Below, in pieces: positions 6,307-10,170 of a stretch of DNA of 10,170 nt. The notes beneath the pieces were generated by a model, which was given only the letters and a program-made list of their open reading frames with translations, did no database searches and was not told where the DNA came from. Made by a program: the position numbers and the translations under genes. The DNA is from an uncultured Armatimonadota bacterium (GTDB lineage Bacteria; Armatimonadota; Armatimonadia; Armatimonadales; Armatimonadaceae). Location: positions 1 to 10,170 of the forward strand of contig CAIWTR010000549.1 of NCBI GenBank assembly GCA_903915615.1. The letters run 5' to 3'. Positions within the stretch are counted from its first letter, which is position 1; every line of letters starts with the position of its first letter.

Positions 6307-7500
6307 CTAGGATTCACTCAAACGCTTTTGTGCAATCCCGCCGTACATGGCATGCACCGTGTTAAGCAGCTGCGGTAACCGATCAGCGAACGGGCTTGCG
6401 GCGCAAGCCTCACGGATTGCTGCAGCATCTATATCTGCGGCGCTATTTCCCGGAAACCAGTGATTGGCATGTCCAAAGAGGTTGTAGCGAGACTTTGCCC
6501 ATTCTGTGAGGTCAAGCGGGGCACCAAATGTAAACAAACGAAGGATTTCAAGGACGTGAACACCACCTGGAAGTGCTTCCCAATCCTTTGGGATACCGTC
6601 TTGCCACGTTGACATCCAATCTGAGCCATGAAACGCCGTAAGGCGAGCATTGAGATTGGCAAGGACAGGAGCAATTGCTTCTGCCGCAGTGTCGTAGTGT
6701 GGAAGCGATGCGACATGTGCATCAAAGTCCGTTGGCCGGGATGCACCAATACTAAGCGTATGGATTTCCGGGTGCGATAAACAGAACAGGTTGTTAAAGG
6801 CCATCGGGGTGAGCGGGGCACAGAGGTCCACGAGGCGCTGCGGAGGATCGTAGAGGCGTCCACCTTTATCCGATGGGCTAATAATGAAGACACCCATATC
6901 TTGGCGTGTTGCTTCACGAACAGCTTCCCAGTTGAACTGATTGATCCAATACCAATGCAAATTAACGTAGTCAAACTCCCCCGTTGCACAAGCTCGAGTA
7001 ATGACATCGCAAGGTGCGTGGGTCGAAAAGCCAACACTCCGGATACGCCCTTGCTTTTGATACTCACGAACGACGGATAAACATCCACCAGGCTCGAGGA
7101 CCTGATCCAGAAGCTCACCAGTGTTAACTCCGTGGAACGCAAAGAGGTCAACATGGTCGACTTTGAGATATGCCATCGACTTTTCGAAGGTTTCCCTAAA
7201 CTTGCCGGCATCCATGGGCGCGATTTTGGTCTGAAGAATGAGTTTAGAGCGGTCAAGCTTAGGAAGCACCCACCCAAGCTGCATTTCACTGCTGCCGTAG
7301 CCGCGGGCTGTCTCGATATGGTTGATGCCCAGTTCCAGGCTACGGTGGATGGTTGCTTCGAGGTTTTCCTGGTTCTCGGCTGGGACTTCAGATGGCTCAA
7401 CATCCTGCCATTTGTACTGATACCGCATGCCGCCGCAAGAGAAAACAGGCATCTGGAGCTCTGTCCGACCAAAACGACGCCGTGGCATGTTATGAACCAT
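6307..7500 (-). CDS. Aldo/keto reductase with cysteine-free C-terminal domain
   Basis: 397 residues from ATG 7500. Residues about 5-270 form an NADPH-dependent aldo/keto reductase barrel: RRRFGRTELQMPVFSCGG at the start, INHIETARGYGSSEMQLG (59-76), LQTKIAP (89-95), VDLFAFHGV (117-125), GRIRSVGFSTH (151-161). The catalytic tetrad appears as E63 (usually Asp), Y68, K92 and H123. The HIETARGYG form is, to my recollection, typical of the COG1453-like branch. Members of that branch often end in a ferredoxin-like [4Fe-4S] domain. Here residues about 290-390 keep the framework (LEILRLF, LTEWAKSRYNLFG, CAASPFADRLPQLL) but lack the clustered Cys, so no cluster is expected. The substrate is unknown. 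The frame stays open upstream to 7707 but would overlap the lacI gene, so 7500 is preferred; no clear SD is seen. Confidence 0.88.
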   Translation of the reverse strand: MVHNMPRRRFGRTELQMPVFSCGGMRYQYKWQDVEPSEVPAENQENLEATIHRSLELGINHIETARGYGSSEMQLGWVLPKLDRSKLILQTKIAPMDAGKFRETFEKSMAYLKVDHVDLFAFHGVNTGELLDQVLEPGGCLSVVREYQKQGRIRSVGFSTHAPCDVITRACATGEFDYVNLHWYWINQFNWEAVREATRQDMGVFIISPSDKGGRLYDPPQRLVDLCAPLTPMAFNNLFCLSHPEIHTLSIGASRPTDFDAHVASLPHYDTAAEAIAPVLANLNARLTAFHGSDWMSTWQDGIPKDWEALPGGVHVLEILRLFTFGAPLDLTEWAKSRYNLFGHANHWFPGNSAADIDAAAIREACAASPFADRLPQLLNTVHAMYGGIAQKRLSES

Positions 7501-7524
7501 TGTCTTCAATCCATCACTCTCATC

Positions 7525-7536
7525 AGAAACGTTTTG
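7525..7536. promoter_or_regulatory. Candidate LacI-family operator 1
   Basis: AGAAACGTTTTG contains the perfect palindrome AAACGTTT and matches the CG-centred LacI-family operator form TGAAACGTTTCA at 9 of 12 positions. It lies 25 bases upstream of the reductase ATG and touches the candidate -35 of lacI, so binding could repress both genes. This is by resemblance only. Confidence 0.4.
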
Positions 7537-7562
7537 CAGTGTATCGTTGCATGACTCATAAT
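7534..7562 (+). promoter_or_regulatory. Candidate promoter of the lacI-family gene
   Basis: TTGCAG (7534-7539) and CATAAT (7557-7562, five of six matches to TATAAT) are 17 bases apart. The start would fall near 7569, leaving a leader of about 68 bases. On the other strand a perfect TTGACA lies at 7602-7607, but no good -10 is seen at normal distance, so the reductase promoter is not resolved. Confidence 0.4.
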
Positions 7563-7586
7563 CAATTACGTAGCCGTTATCCCCTA

Positions 7587-7596
7587 ACACCGTTGT
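7587..7596. promoter_or_regulatory. Candidate LacI-family operator 2
   Basis: ACACCGTTGT is an inverted repeat with eight of ten bases symmetric around a central CG. It lies in the presumed lacI leader, 61 bases (centre to centre) from the first candidate site. Two CG-centred sites in one divergent region suit looping or paired binding. Short sites like this also arise by chance, so support is weak. Confidence 0.25.
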
Positions 7597-7636
7597 AGGA
7601 ATGTCAAATGCGCTGCGATGGTCGTGAATACACAGG

Positions 7637-8659
7637 ATGGCCACAATACGAGATGTAGCCCGTGAATCGGGCGTGTCAGTCACGACCGTGTCAACGGTGC
7701 TAAACAATGCCCCGCGACCCGTTCATGATGCGACGCGTGCTAAGGTCCTAGATGTTGCGCGACGTTTACACTATGTCCCGACGGCCAGTGCCATCCGCCT
7801 TGTCAAGGGCAAGAGTAAGGTCATCGGGATGGCCTTTCCAAACGTAGAAGCAAGCCTGGTCACCAACTACAATGCTGCCAAAGTCCTCGCGGGAGCACTC
7901 TCGGTTGCAGCCGAGGAAGGCTACGTCGTGCAGCTCAATCCACAGCCTTGGAGCGGTGGTGAGGATGGCGTTTCACAAGTACGTGCAACAGGCGTAGATG
8001 GCATATTACTGCTCTGGCCCAGTCAGACATCCGATCAGACAGACCAGCTGGCAAAAAGTGGGATTCCCGTCGTTGTCATCGCAGCATCTGCGAACAGCAC
8101 ATCAGCGCTGACATCCAGCGTGGATGTCGAAAATGTTCTTGGCGGCCGCATGGCCGCGCAACACCTGATTGACTTAGGTCATCAGAATGCAGTCTATGTT
8201 GCAGGTGCGCTAGATCAGGAGTCTGTTCATCAGCGCTATCGCGGCTTTTGCGATGTCTTTGAAGAACACAATCTTCCGACACCAAGCATGATTGGCTTCT
8301 CGTTCAACCCAGTGGTGGCTGAGCAAGCAATTGATGCCTATCTAAGCTTCGAGAAAACGGCAACGGCATACTTTGCCACAAACGACAGTCTGGCTATCAG
8401 CGTTATCAGGGTTGCGGCTTTGCACGGTTTAAGTACACCGCAAGACATCAGTGTTGTCGGATTTGATGATGCTCCAATTGCGCAGCACATGTCCCCCTTG
8501 CTGACAACCTTTGTCTTTCCAATGGAGACTGTCGCTGAAACAGCTATGCGCCAACTGATCGCCTTGGTCGCAGGAGAAACGGTTGAAGAGGTGCGTATCC
8601 CCCCGCGCCTGATACGCAGAGAATCCACCGCCCCGGTAGTAAAGACAACGGGACGATAG
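7637..8659 (+). CDS. LacI/GalR-family transcriptional regulator
   Basis: 340 residues, the normal length. The N-terminal helix-turn-helix and hinge are textbook: ATIRDVARESGVSVTTVSTVLN (2-23), then TRAKVLDVARRLHYVPTASAIRLVKGKSKVIGM (33-65). A periplasmic-binding-protein-like effector domain follows: GVDGILLLWPS (119-129), IPVVVIAA (143-150), a conserved D163, GGRMAAQHLIDLGH (169-182), QRYRGFCDVFEEH (199-211), TAYFATNDSLAISVIRVA (243-260), DISVVGFDDAP (270-280) and a C-terminal RLIRREST. The ligand is probably a sugar or derivative. It diverges from the aldo/keto reductase across 136 bases with operator-like sites, so the reductase and its own gene are the likely targets. The ATG at 7637 matches the family start; the SD is poor. 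Confidence 0.96.
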   Translation: MATIRDVARESGVSVTTVSTVLNNAPRPVHDATRAKVLDVARRLHYVPTASAIRLVKGKSKVIGMAFPNVEASLVTNYNAAKVLAGALSVAAEEGYVVQLNPQPWSGGEDGVSQVRATGVDGILLLWPSQTSDQTDQLAKSGIPVVVIAASANSTSALTSSVDVENVLGGRMAAQHLIDLGHQNAVYVAGALDQESVHQRYRGFCDVFEEHNLPTPSMIGFSFNPVVAEQAIDAYLSFEKTATAYFATNDSLAISVIRVAALHGLSTPQDISVVGFDDAPIAQHMSPLLTTFVFPMETVAETAMRQLIALVAGETVEEVRIPPRLIRRESTAPVVKTTGR

Positions 8660-8686
8660 ATGTTTGTCATGTACCACTGAGGTCGG

Positions 8687-8707
8687 CAGCGCGCGTCGTG
8701 CTGTTTT
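8687..8707 (+). terminator. Weak intrinsic terminator after the lacI-family gene
   Basis: CAGCGC (8687-8692) pairs with GTGCTG (8698-8703), six pairs including one G-U, with a five-base loop. Four T residues follow. It lies in the 54-base gap between two convergent genes, 27 bases after the lacI stop. The short U tract makes it modest. Confidence 0.4.
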
Positions 8708-8713
8708 GTAGCG

Positions 8714-9202
8714 CTAGAGTTTGATGCCGAATGAGAGCAGGTTGATAGACGATGCGCCTTCATCTGTAACATGGCGCAGCTCAACATAGGCTTTTTTGCC
8801 GACCGGAAGACCGAATGCAACGGTCTCGATCCAGCTTTCCTTACGGTTGGCCCCGATGATTCGTCCGGCTCCAAGCGAAACCCAGCCGGGCATTCCATCT
8901 GTAAATCGGAGGCGTAGCTCGCCGATCGGGAATGCCACAGATGTACCATCCGTTTCGACCTCAGGGAGCGCTAATACGAATCCTGCCCCATCAACATCCG
9001 GAGCCAAGCGAACTGTAAAGCCTGCCTGCACAGCAACAGGAACCTGGCTTCGTGCGGTACCAGCAGATTGCCGATCAAAGGCAAAGGGTGTCAGCTTGCT
9101 GGTAAATCCAGCCGCGACAAAGGGCTGAGGCCCTTTTTCAGCAAGTGCGGCGTTAGCTGCAGACAAACAGGCCAGAATACAAACGAATGAACGAAGCTTC
9201 AT
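8714..9202 (-). CDS. Secreted protein, unrecognised
   Basis: 162 residues. MKLRSFVCILACLSAANAAL begins a Sec signal peptide, and cleavage is likely at A19-L20-A21|E22. The mature part (about 141 residues) reads as alternating strands and turns with many Gly, for example AGFTVRLAPDVDGAGFVLAL (59-78), GELRLRFTDGMPGWVSLGAG and a strand-like end SSINLLSFGIKL. This suggests a beta-sandwich or beta-barrel. It has no Cys after the signal and no lipobox. The start at 9202 is fixed by GGAGG at 9210-9214, seven bases upstream. The gene is convergent with the lacI-family gene and downstream of the duplicated segment, so any promoter must lie within that repeat or farther upstream. I do not recognise the family. 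Confidence 0.8.
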   Translation of the reverse strand: MKLRSFVCILACLSAANAALAEKGPQPFVAAGFTSKLTPFAFDRQSAGTARSQVPVAVQAGFTVRLAPDVDGAGFVLALPEVETDGTSVAFPIGELRLRFTDGMPGWVSLGAGRIIGANRKESWIETVAFGLPVGKKAYVELRHVTDEGASSINLLSFGIKL

Positions 9203-9216
9203 CTTCAGTCCTCCAC

Positions 9217-9413
9217 ATTAGTTATTGGATGACAGACCGTGAAAACACAGGGGCAAGCCAAGCGTGAATGTGTGACAAGAGATCTGTATCGCCTGAATAA
9301 CTACAGGTTATGTTCGTTCTTTAGATCTGTAAGAAATGCTTCACAGGCAGTGTCAAGCAAGTCGAAAACATAGGTGTAGCGGCCATCGTAATAGGGGTCA
9401 GGAACAATATCTT
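9217..9413. repeat. Copy A of a 197-bp tandem duplication
   Basis: This segment matches 9414-9610 base for base except for 15 substitutions (182 of 197 identical) and has no net indel. It holds 84 bases of sequence downstream of the phosphatase gene and then the last 36 codons of that gene. Its left edge is two bases from the SD of the secreted-protein gene. The similarity stops sharply at both edges, and I see no terminal inverted repeats or target-site duplication. Confidence 0.95.
9301..9411 (-). pseudogene. Duplicated 3' fragment of the tyrosine phosphatase gene
   Basis: Reading leftward from 9411, this encodes DIVPDPYYDGRYTYVFDLLD and on to the same stop, matching phosphatase residues 124-159 with three replacements (L149F, I151T, S155N). 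An in-frame TAA at 9412-9414 spans the junction, so the fragment is not fused to anything upstream, and it has no start codon. It keeps the DPYY general-acid motif but lacks the Cys/Arg P-loop, so any product would be inactive. Its own stop codon is intact. Confidence 0.88.
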
Positions 9414-9610
9414 ATTAGTTATTGGATGACAGACCATGAAAATACAGGGGCAAGCAAAGCGTGAATGTGTGACAAGAGATCTGTATCATCTGATTGACTA
9501 CAGGTTATGTTCGCTCTTTAGATCTATCAGCAATGCTTCACAGGCAGTGTCAAGCAAGTCGAAAACATAGGTGTAGCGACCATCGTAATAGGGATCAGGG
9601 ACGATATCTT
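9414..9610. repeat. Copy B of the 197-bp tandem duplication
   Basis: The right copy directly abuts copy A. Bases 9498-9610 are the 3' end of the intact phosphatase gene; 9414-9497 are its downstream flank. The copy ends inside the gene at the codons for E123-D124, with nothing special at the breakpoint. Confidence 0.95.
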
Positions 9611-9977
9611 CGATGGGATTCTCAACAAAGGACATCATTGGGCGGAGAACAGGCCACTCTGTATCGTTTTCATCGGTCAACAACGTCTCCACGCGCTCGA
9701 AGTTTGCGTGGTCCATGGTGATGATGTAGTCAAATGCACGAAAGTCGGCAGTCTCAATCTGCCGGGCTTTCTGGCCATCGTAGCGTATCCCTGCATTATC
9801 AAGAACCTGCCGGGTCCCCCGGTGTGGTGGCTCTCCGACATGCCAAGCGCCAAGGCCCGCTGAGTCGATGATTATCTTGTCAGCAAGCCCGGCATTTTCA
9901 ACTTTGTGCCGCATCAAGGCTTCTGCCATCGGGGATCTGCAAATGTTCCCAAGGCAGACAAACAGAACACGTACCAT
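9498..9977 (-). CDS. Low-molecular-weight protein tyrosine phosphatase
   Basis: 159 residues, the usual length. The active-site P-loop C8-LGNIC-R14-S15 (VCLGNICRSPMAEA, 7-20) is the family signature C-X5-R-S, with the nucleophile at C8 and phosphate binding by R14. D128-P129-Y130-Y131 holds the general acid D128. DSAG (38-41) and DYIITMDHAN (83-92) are other conserved blocks. Cytoplasmic enzymes of this type dephosphorylate tyrosine on bacterial tyrosine kinases or other proteins; related arsenate reductases have extra redox Cys not seen here. A TTG two codons upstream (9983) is possible, but ATG 9977 fits the family start. It begins 15 bases after the stop of the upstream partial gene, suggesting co-transcription. 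Its 3' end is duplicated downstream. Confidence 0.94.
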   Translation of the reverse strand: MVRVLFVCLGNICRSPMAEALMRHKVENAGLADKIIIDSAGLGAWHVGEPPHRGTRQVLDNAGIRYDGQKARQIETADFRAFDYIITMDHANFERVETLLTDENDTEWPVLRPMMSFVENPIEDIVPDPYYDGRYTYVFDLLDTACEALLIDLKSEHNL

Positions 9978-9992
9978 GGCCAAAGTCTACCA

Positions 9993-10169
9993 CTACGCAT
10001 CCGGTGCGCTTGATACATTGACCGCGACATCACCCGAAACAGTCACAATTGAGACATTTGAAAATGGTGCCGTCCCCACCGTACCTTCGTAGTTTCCCTG
10101 CACTTGATGTGTAAAGGATTCCGGGAGTGTTACATTTCCTGTCCGTGTTACAACCTTTGCCTGTATTCC
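9993..10169 (-). CDS. C-terminal part of an unrecognised gene, cut by the right edge
   Basis: A minus-strand frame is open from the window edge to TAG at 9993-9995 (58 codons). The residues are rich in Val, Thr, Ser and Gly with beta-strand alternation (VVTRTGNVTLPES, VQGNYEGTVGTA, VSIVTVSGDVAVNVSSAPDA), like the end of a secreted or surface beta-rich protein. The same bases on the plus strand code no plausible family, and the next gene on the minus strand starts 15 bases later, as in an operon. The product is unknown. Confidence 0.6.
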   Translation of the reverse strand, partial: GIQAKVVTRTGNVTLPESFTHQVQGNYEGTVGTAPFSNVSIVTVSGDVAVNVSSAPDA

Positions 10170-10170
10170 A

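Noticed and set aside
7501..7707. 69-codon N-terminal extension of the aldo/keto reductase
   Set aside because: It overlaps the lacI-family gene start and has no similarity to the family; the barrel begins at RRRFGRTEL.
9217..9610. Insertion sequence or MITE as the origin of the repeat
   Set aside because: There are no terminal inverted repeats, no target-site duplication and no transposase. The unit includes part of a host gene, so tandem duplication or recombination fits better.
9868..10092. Plus-strand 74-codon frame at the right end
   Set aside because: It overlaps the conserved P-loop end of the phosphatase gene on the other strand, and the minus-strand partial frame fits the operon context better.
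1..10170. A novel defence, mobile or biosynthetic system
   Set aside because: Every recognisable gene belongs to a housekeeping or widespread family. No cluster of unknown genes with shared control, repeats or mobility genes was seen.

Overview
The window looks like ordinary chromosomal DNA of a member of the Armatimonadota or a close relative. The strongest clue is the type IV-pilin-like gene at 5381-6205. It has a G|FTLIE cleavage site, the string FPVFAQAREKARQASCLSNL and a C-terminal H-X9-DG motif, a combination I associate with the large prepilin-like families of that phylum. Gene density is high, strands switch often, and Shine-Dalgarno (SD) sequences are clear at some starts and missing at others. 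I see no tRNA, rRNA, CRISPR array, insertion sequence, phage gene or defence island.

Layout, left to right. Positions 2-1498 (+) hold the 3' part of a gene cut by the left edge: a long Arg/Pro/Ser/Gly-rich repetitive segment followed by an NTF2-like domain, closed by a strong intrinsic terminator. Positions 4175-1630 (-) look like one transcription unit: a PQQ-type beta-propeller protein, a ribokinase starting 4 bases later, and a small membrane protein. Divergent from it is exodeoxyribonuclease III (4284-5072, +). Next on the minus strand are the prepilin-like gene (6205-5381) and, 8 bases downstream, a 56-residue lipoprotein (5372-5202) ending at a hairpin terminator. An aldo/keto reductase (7500-6307, -) is divergent from a LacI-family regulator (7637-8659, +). 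Their 136-base shared region carries a candidate lacI promoter and two CG-centred operator-like sites. The right end is a minus-strand series: a partial exported-looking protein (10169-9993), a low-molecular-weight protein tyrosine phosphatase (9977-9498) and an unrecognised secreted protein (9202-8714).

The most unusual feature lies between the last two genes. A 197-bp segment containing the 3' end of the phosphatase gene plus 84 bases of downstream DNA is present twice, head to tail (9217-9413 and 9414-9610). The copies differ at 15 positions and have no net indel. The left copy carries a promoterless 36-codon phosphatase tail, and its left edge sits two bases from the SD of the secreted-protein gene.

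Functional links supported here are modest. The LacI protein probably controls the reductase and itself. The ribokinase and propeller protein are probably co-transcribed, with no ribose transporter or RbsD in view. The lipoprotein probably travels with the prepilin. I did not find a convincing new multi-gene system. The best leads are the duplication, the small lipoprotein and the reductase with a cysteine-free C-terminal domain.
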